A stretch of 7,917 nucleotides of DNA from an uncultured Paenibacillaceae bacterium (GTDB lineage: Bacteria; Bacillota; Bacilli; Aneurinibacillales; Aneurinibacillaceae): NCBI GenBank assembly GCA_937874515.1, contig CALNBV010000146.1, forward strand, positions 1 to 7,917. The letters run 5' to 3'. Shown here piece after piece: positions 1 through 6,897 of this stretch; the stretch's first letter is position 1, and every line of letters starts with the position of its first letter. A program made the translations under genes and the position numbers. Below the pieces are notes generated by a model. It worked only from the letters and a program-made list of their open reading frames with translations. It searched no databases and had not been told where the DNA came from.

Positions 1-684
1 GCCCTCAATCGTTTAATTGATAAACAAATTGATAAAGAAAACCCTCGTACAGCCTTACGTGCCTTGCCTGCGGGTTTGTTGAAGGAAAAAGAAGTGGTTC
101 TTTTTATTATTGCTTCTTTTGTTCTTTTATTTGTTTCTGCGTATCAGTTAAACATGCTGGCGGTTCAGTTATTGCCTATTGCTGTTTTCTTCCTTGTTTT
201 CTATTCCTACACCAAACGCTTTACATGGGCGTGCCATCTCATTTTAGGGATTACTGATGGACTTGCACCCCTTGGAGGATATGTGGCTGTTACAGGAACC
301 ATTGATTGGATTGGCCTGCTTCTCTTTGCAACTGTAGGCCTTTGGATAGCAGGGTTTGATATTATTTATTCCTGCCAGGATCACGAATATGATCGGGAAA
401 AAGGGCTCCATTCCATTCCAAGCCAATTTGGCGTAAAGAAAGCATTATGGATTGCCCGTGTGCTTCATGTACTCACAGTGGCTGGATTTGTGGCTCTCTG
501 GTATATGACGGATTTAGGGATGTGGTATTTAATCGGGATTATTGCCTCAACCCTCATTTTAATTTACGAACATACATTGGTTTCTGAGAAGGATCTATCA
601 AAGGTGAATACCGCCTTTTCCATGAATGGAATTTTAAGCGTTCTTGTTTTTGTCTTTACTTTGATCGATTTGGTGGTCAAATGA
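1..684 (+). CDS. mqnP: UbiA-family polyprenyltransferase, probably MqnP of the futalosine menaquinone pathway (5' end outside window)
   Basis: The frame is open from base 1, so the gene starts upstream; 227 codons are visible, and UbiA proteins usually have about 290 residues. The visible part opens with the first Asp-rich motif, NRLIDKQID (N3, D7, D11), followed by NPRTALRALPAG. The second Asp-rich motif has D120, D127 and D131. These two motifs bind Mg2+ and the prenyl diphosphate in this family. About seven hydrophobic segments follow, consistent with an integral membrane enzyme, and the C-terminal region keeps the VNTAFSMNG stretch. The family attaches a polyprenyl tail to an aromatic acid. 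Next to ubiX, mqnA and hepT, the likely substrates are 1,4-dihydroxy-6-naphthoate and heptaprenyl diphosphate; this is inferred from context. A TTG at 64 is an internal Leu codon, not the start. The stop overlaps the ubiX start (ATGA), indicating translational coupling. A 4-hydroxybenzoate substrate cannot be excluded from sequence alone. Confidence 0.88.
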   Translation, partial: ALNRLIDKQIDKENPRTALRALPAGLLKEKEVVLFIIASFVLLFVSAYQLNMLAVQLLPIAVFFLVFYSYTKRFTWACHLILGITDGLAPLGGYVAVTGTIDWIGLLLFATVGLWIAGFDIIYSCQDHEYDREKGLHSIPSQFGVKKALWIARVLHVLTVAGFVALWYMTDLGMWYLIGIIASTLILIYEHTLVSEKDLSKVNTAFSMNGILSVLVFVFTLIDLVVK

Positions 685-1271
685 AAAAAAGGTATACTGT
701 AGGAATTACAGGGGCAAGTGGTTCCATTTATGGAATTCGCCTTGTTGAAGAATTAGTAAAGCTTGGCCATGAGGTTCATCTAGTTATAACGGAAGCAGGG
801 TGGCAAGTTTTCCAGGAAGAATTAAACTGGAATGTGGATGATCGAGAATCCTTCCTGTACAATTATTTTTCCAGTTATGCAGAAGAATTGCATGTCCATT
901 CTCTTCATGACTATAAAGCTTCTATTGCAAGTGGGTCTTATCGTAGCCATGCCATGGTGGTGGTTCCCTGTTCCATGGGGACTTTATCTGGCATTGCAAC
1001 TGGAGCATCAGGAAACTTGTTAGAGAGAACTGCCGATGTTATGTTAAAAGAAGGAAATATGCTGGTTCTTGTCCCCAGGGAAAGTCCATTCAACGCTATT
1101 CATCTTGAAAATATGTTGAAGCTTGCGAAATTAGGGGTAAGAATTCTTCCAGCAATGCCTGGTTTTTACCACAAACCACAGACCATTGATGATTTAATTA
1201 ATTTTGTGGTTGGCAAAATTATGGATACCCTTGGCGAGCCTCATAACCTTTTTCGCAGATGGGGAGAGTGA
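681..1271 (+). CDS. ubiX: UbiX flavin prenyltransferase
   Basis: The 196-residue product has the full length of UbiX/Pad1 proteins. Visible motifs are the N-terminal nucleotide loop GITGASGSIYG (residues 8-18), the VVVPCSMGTLSGIATG segment (93-108), NLLERTADVMLKEG (112-125), the VPRESPF motif (131-137) and the YHKPQ tail motif (163-167). The family transfers a dimethylallyl group to reduced FMN, making the prenylated flavin cofactor needed by UbiD-type decarboxylases. In the futalosine pathway, a UbiD-like enzyme is thought to decarboxylate the prenylated naphthoate, so UbiX would serve that step; this role is inferred from the neighbours. No ubiD gene is present here, so it should lie upstream or elsewhere. 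The ATG at 681 overlaps the ubiA stop by four bases. Confidence 0.94.
   Translation: MKKRYTVGITGASGSIYGIRLVEELVKLGHEVHLVITEAGWQVFQEELNWNVDDRESFLYNYFSSYAEELHVHSLHDYKASIASGSYRSHAMVVVPCSMGTLSGIATGASGNLLERTADVMLKEGNMLVLVPRESPFNAIHLENMLKLAKLGVRILPAMPGFYHKPQTIDDLINFVVGKIMDTLGEPHNLFRRWGE
1261..1266 (+). promoter_or_regulatory. Ribosome binding site that decides the mqnA start
   Basis: GGGGAG lies 10 bases before the ATG at 1277, within the last codons of ubiX. The more upstream in-frame ATG at 1259 has no purine-rich sequence before it, and the GTG at 1268 is only one base after this site. This supports 1277 as the start. Confidence 0.6.
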
Positions 1272-1276
1272 AAGAT

Positions 1277-2122
1277 ATGGGATTAATACGGATTGGAAAA
1301 ATAAACTTTTCGAATGTTTACCCCGTTTTTTATTTTTTTCGTTCAGAAGGTTTTCCTGGGGAGATTGAACTCATTCCTCAGGTGCCTGCACAATTGAATA
1401 AAAAAATGGCGGAGGGCACCATTGATATGGGCTTTATTTCATCCTTTGAATACGGGAGAAATCATCACAAATATGAAGTGATGCCTGGACTATCCATTAG
1501 TTCATTAGGGAAAGTCCGGTCTGTATTTTTATTTTCTAAGAAGCCATTGGAAGAATTAGGACAGGCAAAAATTTGCTTAACCAATATGTCTGCAACCTCA
1601 ATTAATTTATTGAAAATTATTTTAGAAAAATTTAATGGTTTTAAGCCTCAATACGAGACGATGGAATCGAATTTTGCTAAAATGATGGAGCAAGGAGACG
1701 GGTGTTTATTAATTGGCGATGATGCCCTTGTTGCCTCCATGAATAATCCCGGATATTATATTTATGATTTAGGCGAATTGTGGTATCGTTATACTGGTTT
1801 CATGATGATCTTTTCTGTGTGGACCATTCGCAGGGATGCCATTGCCAGAGCGCCTGAACTTGTAAGACGAATTTATGATGAATTAATGTATAGCAAGGAA
1901 AAGGGGCGCAGTCACCTTTCTGAGATTATTCAGGCTGTTTGCCATAAATTCGGTGGGACAGAAGAATTTTGGAAACAATATTATACAGGACTTTCTTATG
2001 ATTTTACTGAGGAGCATAAACGGGGGTTAGAATATTATTATCGTTGTGCTGCTGAATTAGGTCTTTTACCTGGACCAGTTGAGGTAAAAGTTTGGGATGG
2101 GGCAAAATATAAGTACAGCTAA
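1277..2122 (+). CDS. mqnA: MqnA chorismate dehydratase (futalosine menaquinone pathway)
   Basis: The 281-residue protein matches the MqnA family in length. MqnA removes water from chorismate to give 3-[(1-carboxyvinyl)oxy]benzoate, the first committed step of the futalosine route. Its fold resembles periplasmic binding proteins but it is cytoplasmic, and no signal peptide is seen here. Recognisable segments are IGKINFSNVYPVFY at the N-terminus (residues 6-19), the SSFEYG loop (55-60), TNMSATSINLLK (102-113), LLIGDDAL (144-151) and YDLGELWYRYTG followed by VWTIRRD (163-187). The ATG at 1277 was preferred over 1259 because it has a ribosome binding site and begins just before the conserved RIGKI motif. 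It starts five bases after the ubiX stop, and hepT follows 13 bases after its own stop, so it is co-transcribed with both. Its presence implies mqnB-E genes elsewhere; none lies here. Confidence 0.92.
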   Translation: MGLIRIGKINFSNVYPVFYFFRSEGFPGEIELIPQVPAQLNKKMAEGTIDMGFISSFEYGRNHHKYEVMPGLSISSLGKVRSVFLFSKKPLEELGQAKICLTNMSATSINLLKIILEKFNGFKPQYETMESNFAKMMEQGDGCLLIGDDALVASMNNPGYYIYDLGELWYRYTGFMMIFSVWTIRRDAIARAPELVRRIYDELMYSKEKGRSHLSEIIQAVCHKFGGTEEFWKQYYTGLSYDFTEEHKRGLEYYYRCAAELGLLPGPVEVKVWDGAKYKYS

Positions 2123-2124
2123 AC

Positions 2125-2130
2125 GGGTGG
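2125..2130 (+). promoter_or_regulatory. Ribosome binding site that decides the hepT start
   Basis: GGGTGG sits five bases before the ATG at 2136, just after the mqnA stop. The alternative in-frame ATG at 2097 lies inside mqnA and would add 13 residues without resemblance to the family. Confidence 0.55.
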
Positions 2131-2135
2131 ATACT

Positions 2136-3089
2136 ATGAAATTAACTGATATTTTCTTCCCTTTTCGTGGGGATTTAAATGTAATAGAACGGGAGTTGGA
2201 TCGTTCCCTTAATACGAAAGATGCTGTATTAAAGAAAACGTCCAGCCATTTATTAAAAGCGGGGGGGAAGCGTATTCGCCCTGTTTTTGTGTTGCTTGGT
2301 GGCCGCTTTGGTCATTATGACATCCATGAATTAAAAAACGTGGCAGTTGCTCTGGAATTAATTCATATGGCAACCTTAGTCCACGATGATGTCATTGATG
2401 ATTCAGAATTGCGCCGTGGAAAACCCACAGTCAAAGCAAAATGGGATAATCGAATTGCCATGTATACCGGGGATTATATTTTAGCCAGGGGGTTAATGAT
2501 TGTCACTGAATTAAAAAATCCCCAAATCCATCAAATTTTCTCAAAGGCTATTGTAGAAATGTCTATTGGAGAAATTGAACAGATTCGGGATTTTAATAAC
2601 TGGAACCAAAATCTTCGGAAATATTTGCGAAGAATAAAAAGAAAAACCGCTTTATTAATTGCTGTTAGCTGTCAGTTAGGGGCCCTTGCCAGCAATGCAA
2701 GTTGGGAAGTGGTTCGAAAAATGTATACATATGGTTATAACGTTGGGATGGCTTTTCAGATTACAGATGATATTTTAGATTTTGTCGGAGATGAGAAAAA
2801 GCTGGGCAAACCAGCAGGCAGTGATTTGCGCCAGGGGAACATTACCTTGCCTGCTCTCTATGCTGTCAATTGCGATTCCAATAAAAATCAATTTAAGGAC
2901 CTTCTCAATGAAAATAAGGTTGATGAAATGGTTGATTTTATCCGCAATGGGGAAGGAATTGAGTATGCCCAGAATTTAGCCGAGCGCTATTTAAAAAGAG
3001 GGATGGATGCTCTGGAGGGTTTGCCAGAAGGTAACGATAAAGATGCCCTTTTGAAAATTGCACGCTTTATTGGTGAACGGCAATTTTAA
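2136..3089 (+). CDS. hepT: Heptaprenyl diphosphate synthase catalytic subunit HepT (component II)
   Basis: The 317-residue product is a trans-isoprenyl diphosphate synthase. It adds isopentenyl diphosphate units to farnesyl diphosphate to make the menaquinone side-chain precursor. Visible motifs are GGKRIRP (43-49), the first Asp-rich motif HDDVIDD (D84, D85, D88), ELRRGKPT just after it, and the second motif FQITDDILDF (D211, D212, D215). The residues at -5 and -4 before the first motif are Ala and Thr, small side chains typical of long-chain synthases; short-chain synthases carry bulky aromatics there. In B. subtilis HepT needs the small partner HepS, encoded two genes upstream; here mqnA occupies the adjacent place and no hepS is visible. 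Either hepS lies further upstream or this enzyme works alone. C7 chain length is inferred from synteny with ndk-cheR-aroC and not from sequence. Confidence 0.9.
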   Translation: MKLTDIFFPFRGDLNVIERELDRSLNTKDAVLKKTSSHLLKAGGKRIRPVFVLLGGRFGHYDIHELKNVAVALELIHMATLVHDDVIDDSELRRGKPTVKAKWDNRIAMYTGDYILARGLMIVTELKNPQIHQIFSKAIVEMSIGEIEQIRDFNNWNQNLRKYLRRIKRKTALLIAVSCQLGALASNASWEVVRKMYTYGYNVGMAFQITDDILDFVGDEKKLGKPAGSDLRQGNITLPALYAVNCDSNKNQFKDLLNENKVDEMVDFIRNGEGIEYAQNLAERYLKRGMDALEGLPEGNDKDALLKIARFIGERQF

Positions 3090-3095
3090 TTCCAG

Positions 3096-3124
3096 TTGCA
3101 AAGCCTTTCTTGATTTGCTAAAAT
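3096..3124 (+). promoter_or_regulatory. Sigma-A-type promoter for ndk
   Basis: TTGCAA (3096-3101) and TAAAAT (3119-3124) are separated by 17 bp, matching the consensus at 4/6 and 5/6 positions. Transcription would start near 3131, leaving a leader of about 48 bases before ndk. A perfect TATAAT at 3155-3160 also exists, but it has no -35 partner at normal spacing and would start inside the ribosome binding site. Confidence 0.6.
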
Positions 3125-3178
3125 TTTCGTTGGTATTGGAAAGTAAAGGATACATATAATTGAGGAGGATTTAAATCA

Positions 3179-3628
3179 ATGGCTAAAGAACGTACTTTTC
3201 TTATGGTAAAACCTGACGGTGTGCAACGGAACCTTGTTGGTGAAATTGTTTCCCGTTTCGAAAAGAAAGGATTCCAATTAGTTGGAGCTAAATTATTAAA
3301 TGTACCACGCGAATTAGCTGAACAACATTATGCAGAACATAAAGAAAGACCTTTCTTCGGTGAACTTGTTGACTTCATTACTTCTAGCCCTGTTTTTGCA
3401 ATGGTATGGGAAGGGGACAACATCGTTTCCATCTCTCGCACCATGATGGGTAAAACCAACCCTGTAGATGCAGCTCCTGGCACCATTCGTGGGGACTATG
3501 CAGTTAGCCTTGGCATGAATATCATCCACGGTTCTGATGCACCTGAAACTGCCCAAAGAGAAATTGCTCTTTGGTTCAAAGAAGAAGAACTTCATGCTTC
3601 TGATAAAGTGATCAACAAGTGGATCTAG
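3179..3628 (+). CDS. ndk: Nucleoside diphosphate kinase
   Basis: The 149-residue protein has the normal length for bacterial Ndk. It moves the gamma phosphate of ATP to other nucleoside diphosphates through a phosphohistidine. The catalytic histidine is H117 in NIIHGSD (114-120). Other conserved active-site residues are K11 in MVKPDGV, Y51, R87, T93, R104 and N114. A strong GAGGAGG ribosome binding site (3162-3168) lies 10 bases before the ATG. The gene has its own upstream promoter and a strong downstream terminator, so it can act as a single-gene unit between hepT and cheR. Synonymous codon choice seems more uniform than in the neighbours, as expected for a well-expressed gene; this is an impression, not a calculation. 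B. subtilis has ndk in the same place. Confidence 0.97.
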   Translation: MAKERTFLMVKPDGVQRNLVGEIVSRFEKKGFQLVGAKLLNVPRELAEQHYAEHKERPFFGELVDFITSSPVFAMVWEGDNIVSISRTMMGKTNPVDAAPGTIRGDYAVSLGMNIIHGSDAPETAQREIALWFKEEELHASDKVINKWI

Positions 3629-3640
3629 CATCCAAATGGG

Positions 3641-3668
3641 AAGGGCCCCGGTTTCCGGGGTCTTTTTC
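3641..3668 (+). terminator. Strong intrinsic terminator after ndk
   Basis: CCCCGG (3646-3651), a TTT loop and CCGGGG (3655-3660) form a perfect six-pair GC stem. G3645-T3661 and G3644-C3662 extend it, with further weak pairs outward. TTTTT at 3663-3667 follows. It lies 12 bases after the ndk stop and should separate ndk from cheR. Confidence 0.9.
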
Positions 3669-3720
3669 TGTATATGGTTAAGACCTCATTTTAGAAAAAA
3701 ATTATGTAATGGAAGAAGGA

Positions 3721-3750
3721 TTCTTAGTCAAATAGAGCGAATAGTATTAT
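3721..3750 (+). promoter_or_regulatory. Weak candidate promoter for cheR
   Basis: TATTAT (3745-3750) resembles a -10 box. TTCTTA (3721-3726), 18 bp upstream, matches only half of a -35 consensus. A promoter is expected here because a strong terminator lies just upstream, but the sequence support is thin. No clear SigD motif (TAAA-N15-GCCGATAT) was found in the 3669-3782 gap. Confidence 0.25.
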
Positions 3751-3767
3751 TTCGGAAGTTATCGTCT

Positions 3768-3773
3768 AAGGAG
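3768..3773 (+). promoter_or_regulatory. Ribosome binding site that decides the cheR start
   Basis: AAGGAG lies nine bases before the ATG at 3783. The frame stays open back to an ATG at 3636, but that start precedes the ndk terminator hairpin and has no such site. Confidence 0.75.
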
Positions 3774-3782
3774 AATACCAGG

Positions 3783-4559
3783 ATGGAAGATCGGGATTTT
3801 CTGCAATTCATTCAAAACATTAAAATAAGAACAGGAATAGATCTGTCCTATTATAAAGAGCCCCAGATGAAGCGGAGGCTTACTTCGTTGCGTTTGCGGA
3901 GAGGTTACCAGGATTTCGCCAGTTTTTATCAAGCTCTTCGTAAAAATAGGGAATTATACGACGAGTTTTTAGATCGTATGACCATTAATGTCTCTGAATT
4001 TTTCCGTAATCAAGATCGTTGGAAAGCTCTGGAGGATAACATTCTTCCACGTTTGCATGTTAGAAATAAATCTTTAAAATGTTGGAGTGCAGCTTGTTCT
4101 ACTGGTGAAGAGCCATATTCTCTTGCGATGATCTTAACTAAGCATGGGTTATTAGATCATGCGGAGATTTTGGCCACGGATATTGATAACCATGCGTTGG
4201 AGAAGGCTCGCCAGGGAGTCTATTCGGAAAGAGCGGTTCAAAGTGTTCCTGGTGACTTTTATCATGCATTTTTTAAGAAAGAGGGCAATACTTCCATTAT
4301 TTCAGCCCGACTAAGAGAAAAAGTCCAGTTTCAAAAACATAATTTGCTGGCAGACCCTTATGGTAGTGATTTTGATTTAATTATTTGCCGTAATGTGATG
4401 ATTTATTTTACGGAAGAAGCGAAACAAAAGTTATATAATCAATTTAGTAAAGCATTACGCCCTGGGGGTATACTTTTTGTGGGGAGTACAGAACAAATTT
4501 TTCGTCCCCAACAATATGAGCTTGAACCCATCGATACCTTTTTTTACCGTAAGGTCTAA
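3783..4559 (+). CDS. cheR: CheR chemotaxis protein methyltransferase
   Basis: The 258-residue protein is close to B. subtilis CheR in length (about 256). CheR methylates glutamates of chemoreceptors with S-adenosylmethionine, resetting receptor sensitivity during adaptation. The N-terminal domain has the basic helix KEPQMKRRLTSLRLRRG (25-41). TINVSEFFRN (67-76) leads into the methyltransferase domain, with the AdoMet loop WSAACSTGEEPYS (101-113), the acidic ATDID (131-135), NLLAD (187-191), and FDLIICRNVMIYF (197-209). The C-terminus carries FVGSTEQIF (232-240). The start at 3783 was chosen for its ribosome binding site and family length; a longer reading would run through the ndk terminator. 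No other chemotaxis gene is nearby. The same isolated position in an anabolic locus is known from B. subtilis, so placement is ancestral and not a sign of transfer. Confidence 0.96.
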   Translation: MEDRDFLQFIQNIKIRTGIDLSYYKEPQMKRRLTSLRLRRGYQDFASFYQALRKNRELYDEFLDRMTINVSEFFRNQDRWKALEDNILPRLHVRNKSLKCWSAACSTGEEPYSLAMILTKHGLLDHAEILATDIDNHALEKARQGVYSERAVQSVPGDFYHAFFKKEGNTSIISARLREKVQFQKHNLLADPYGSDFDLIICRNVMIYFTEEAKQKLYNQFSKALRPGGILFVGSTEQIFRPQQYELEPIDTFFYRKV

Positions 4560-4570
4560 AAGGTATTTTT
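4534..4570 (+). terminator. Possible AT-rich intrinsic terminator overlapping the cheR 3' end
   Basis: ATACCTTTT (4534-4542) is an exact inverted match of AAAAGGTAT (4558-4566), with a 15-base loop, and the second arm runs into a T tract ending at 4570. The stem contains only two G-C pairs, so termination is probably weak or partial. The first arm is in cheR codons, and the stop codon lies at the loop edge. Confidence 0.4.
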
Positions 4571-4596
4571 AACTATGAATTTCTAAATAGCTATAC

Positions 4597-4602
4597 TATA
4601 AT
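4597..4602 (+). promoter_or_regulatory. Candidate -10 box for the aroC-aroB-aroH unit
   Basis: A perfect TATAAT lies 35 bases before aroC. No good -35 hexamer is present at 16-19 bp spacing (TATGAA at 17 bp matches poorly) and there is no TG extension. B. subtilis has a promoter upstream of its aroC orthologue, which supports function by position. Confidence 0.4.
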
Positions 4603-4636
4603 AGCACGTAAAAGTGTTAAGGTTGGAGGATATAAG

Positions 4637-5797
4637 ATGCGTTATTTAACAGCTGGAGAATCACATGGACCTCAATTAACGGCCATTATTGAAGGCGTTC
4701 CAAGCAATTTGCCTATTTCCATAGATGAAATTAATGATCAATTAGCCCGCCGCATGAAAGGCCATGGCCGGGGCCGCAGAATGCAAATTGAGAAAGACCA
4801 GGTGAAAATTGTTGCTGGTGTTCGCCATGGCAAAACCACGGGAGCACCTATTTGTCTTGTTGTTGAAAATCGGGACTGGGCCCACTGGGAGAAAATCATG
4901 AGCCCAACGCCTGTGGAACAAGAGGAGGATGCACGCCGTGTTTCTCGTCCTCGTCCAGGACATGCTGATTTAAATGGTGCCCTTAAATATGACCAGCGGG
5001 ATATGAGAAATATTTTAGAACGTTCCAGCGCCAGAGAAACCGCTGTTCGTGTGGCCGTGGGTGCTGTGGCTCGTCAACTTTTAGCCCAATTTGGCATTAC
5101 TGTAGGGGGACATGTGCTAAGCATTGGAGAAGTACAGGCTGCACCTGTTCAAACTTCTTTGGATGAATTAATTAAAATTACTGAAGAATCCCCTGTACGT
5201 TGCCTTGATAAAACTGTAGAACAACAAATGATGGATCTCATTGATAAAGCGAAAGAAGAAGGAGATTCACTTGGCGGTGTAGTTGAAGTTATCGCTGAGG
5301 GCTTACCTGTGGGATTAGGAACCCATGTGCAATGGGATCGGAAATTAGATGGTAAATTAGCTCAATCCATTATGAGTATTCAGGCCTTTAAAGGGGTTGA
5401 AATCGGCATTGGTTTTGAAGCGGGGCGCCTTCCTGGTTCTAAAGTCCATGATGAAATCATTTTGGATGAAAAGGGTAACTATACAAGGAAAAGCAATCGT
5501 TTAGGCGGTTTTGAAGGTGGGATGACCAATGGCATGCCTGTGGTTGTACGTGGGGTAATGAAGCCGATTCCTACCCTTTATAAACCATTAATGAGTATAG
5601 ATATTGATACAAAAGAAGCTTTTGCAGCAAGTATTGAACGTTCTGATAGCTGTGCTGTACCAGCAGCCAGTGTGGTAGCTGAAGCAGCTGTTTGTTGGAC
5701 CCTTGCCGAAGCCCTTTGTGAAAAATTCGGAAGTGATTCCATGGATGAAATGAAAAGGAATTATTCCTCTTATAAAGAGTATGTGGAGAGGTTTTAA
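4637..5797 (+). CDS. aroC: Chorismate synthase
   Basis: The 386-residue protein matches the usual length of Gram-positive chorismate synthases. It converts 5-enolpyruvylshikimate-3-phosphate to chorismate using reduced FMN, the last step of the shikimate pathway. Signature segments are GESHGPQLTAIIEG (7-20, with conserved H10), GHGRGRRMQIEKDQV (42-56), GVRHGKTTGAPI (61-72), RPRPGHADLNGALKYD (104-119, conserved H109), and ERSSARETA (128-136). FEGGMTNG and RSDSCAVPAASVVAEA lie toward the C-terminus. A GGAGG site (4625-4629) lies seven bases before the ATG. aroB starts two bases after the stop, so the two are coupled. The product feeds AroH, TrpE and MqnA, all encoded in this window. In Bacillus literature the gene is also called aroF. 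Confidence 0.98.
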   Translation: MRYLTAGESHGPQLTAIIEGVPSNLPISIDEINDQLARRMKGHGRGRRMQIEKDQVKIVAGVRHGKTTGAPICLVVENRDWAHWEKIMSPTPVEQEEDARRVSRPRPGHADLNGALKYDQRDMRNILERSSARETAVRVAVGAVARQLLAQFGITVGGHVLSIGEVQAAPVQTSLDELIKITEESPVRCLDKTVEQQMMDLIDKAKEEGDSLGGVVEVIAEGLPVGLGTHVQWDRKLDGKLAQSIMSIQAFKGVEIGIGFEAGRLPGSKVHDEIILDEKGNYTRKSNRLGGFEGGMTNGMPVVVRGVMKPIPTLYKPLMSIDIDTKEAFAASIERSDSCAVPAASVVAEAAVCWTLAEALCEKFGSDSMDEMKRNYSSYKEYVERF

Positions 5798-5799
5798 TC

Positions 5800-6894
5800 A
5801 TGGAGCGTCTTGAAGTTCAGTTAGGTGAGCGTTCCTATCCCATTTGGATTGGGCCTGGTGCAGTACAACAATTACCTGACCATTTGCACGAGGCTGGAAT
5901 AGGGACAAATCGGAAATTATTTATGATTACCGATGAAAATGTAGCTCCACTCCATTTGGATGATGTGCAGGGGATTTTAAAGAGGGCAGGGTATCAGGTA
6001 GTCACTGCTGTGGTACCTGGTGGTGAACGGGCAAAAAGCCTGGACATATATGGGGAAATGATGACGAAGGTTCTCGAAGCAGGGTTAGACCGGAAATCAG
6101 CAATCCTTGCTCTGGGTGGTGGGGTTGTAGGTGATTTAACCGGCTTTGTCGCAGCTACCTATATGCGGGGTGTGGATTTTATTCAGATTCCCACAACCCT
6201 TTTAGCCCATGATAGCAGTGTTGGTGGTAAAGTTGCTGTCAATCATCCCTTAGCGAAAAATATTATTGGGGCATTTCATCAACCGAAACTGGTTTGTTAT
6301 GATACCAATTTCTTGAAAACCTTGCCCCCTCGTGAACTGGCTGCCGGGTTTGCGGAAATGATTAAGCATGGTTTGATATGGGATGAACAATTTGTTGGGT
6401 GGTTAGAGGAACATGCAGATGCCCTCTGGAACCTGGATGATTCTTTACTACAAGAAGCCCTTTATCGGGCATGTAGTGTAAAAGTTGCCGTGGTTTCTCA
6501 AGATGAGCGGGAAAATGGCATTCGTGCTATTTTAAATCTTGGTCATACCTTTGGCCATTCTTTTGAATCCCTATTACACTATGAAACATTAAATCATGGT
6601 GAAGGCGTCGCCATTGGGATGGTTGGAGCAGCTCTTCTTGCGGAAAAGGCAGGATTGGCACAGGATATAAGCAATCGAACCATTGGTTTGTTGAAGAAAT
6701 ATCATCTTCCCACCTCCTTGCAAATGGATTTATCCATCGATGGAATGGTTGGCGTGATGCACCATGATAAAAAAGGGGAATCGGGACAACTCGTATTCAT
6801 TGTACCAAGGAAAATTGGTGAAGTAGAAATTCGTAAAGATATAGATGAGAACCTTGTTCGTGAGGTTTTAAGTAAGCTAAAGGAAGGAGAATAA
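5800..6894 (+). CDS. aroB: 3-dehydroquinate synthase
   Basis: The 364-residue protein has normal AroB length. It cyclises DAHP to 3-dehydroquinate, the second shikimate step, using bound NAD+ and a divalent metal. NAD-binding segments are TDENV (44-48), PGGERAKS (73-80) and GGGVVGDLTGFVAATYMRG (106-124). The substrate loop reads IPTTLLAHDSSVGGKVAVNH (130-149). The expected metal ligands are all present: E185 in GFAEMIKHG, H249 in LNLGHTFGHSFE and H266 in NHGEGVAIG. The ribosome binding site GGAGAGG (5785-5791) is inside the end of aroC. Nothing suggests loss of function. aroH starts three bases after its stop. Confidence 0.98.
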   Translation: MERLEVQLGERSYPIWIGPGAVQQLPDHLHEAGIGTNRKLFMITDENVAPLHLDDVQGILKRAGYQVVTAVVPGGERAKSLDIYGEMMTKVLEAGLDRKSAILALGGGVVGDLTGFVAATYMRGVDFIQIPTTLLAHDSSVGGKVAVNHPLAKNIIGAFHQPKLVCYDTNFLKTLPPRELAAGFAEMIKHGLIWDEQFVGWLEEHADALWNLDDSLLQEALYRACSVKVAVVSQDERENGIRAILNLGHTFGHSFESLLHYETLNHGEGVAIGMVGAALLAEKAGLAQDISNRTIGLLKKYHLPTSLQMDLSIDGMVGVMHHDKKGESGQLVFIVPRKIGEVEIRKDIDENLVREVLSKLKEGE

Positions 6895-6897
6895 CAC

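Noticed and set aside
64..684. TTG at 64 as the start of the prenyltransferase gene
   Set aside because: The frame is open to base 1, and the upstream codons encode the conserved NRLIDKQID and NPRT motifs, so this TTG is an internal Leu codon.
3155..3160. Perfect TATAAT directly before ndk as its main promoter
   Set aside because: There is no -35 hexamer at proper spacing and the start point would fall within the ribosome binding site; the TTGCAA/TAAAAT pair upstream fits better.
3314..3631. 105-codon minus-strand ORF opposite ndk
   Set aside because: It is a shadow of ndk, which has all catalytic residues; no independent support is seen.
3636..3782. 49-residue N-terminal extension of CheR from the ATG at 3636
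   Set aside because: It would run through the ndk terminator, lacks a ribosome binding site and makes the protein longer than the family; ATG 3783 has AAGGAG before it.
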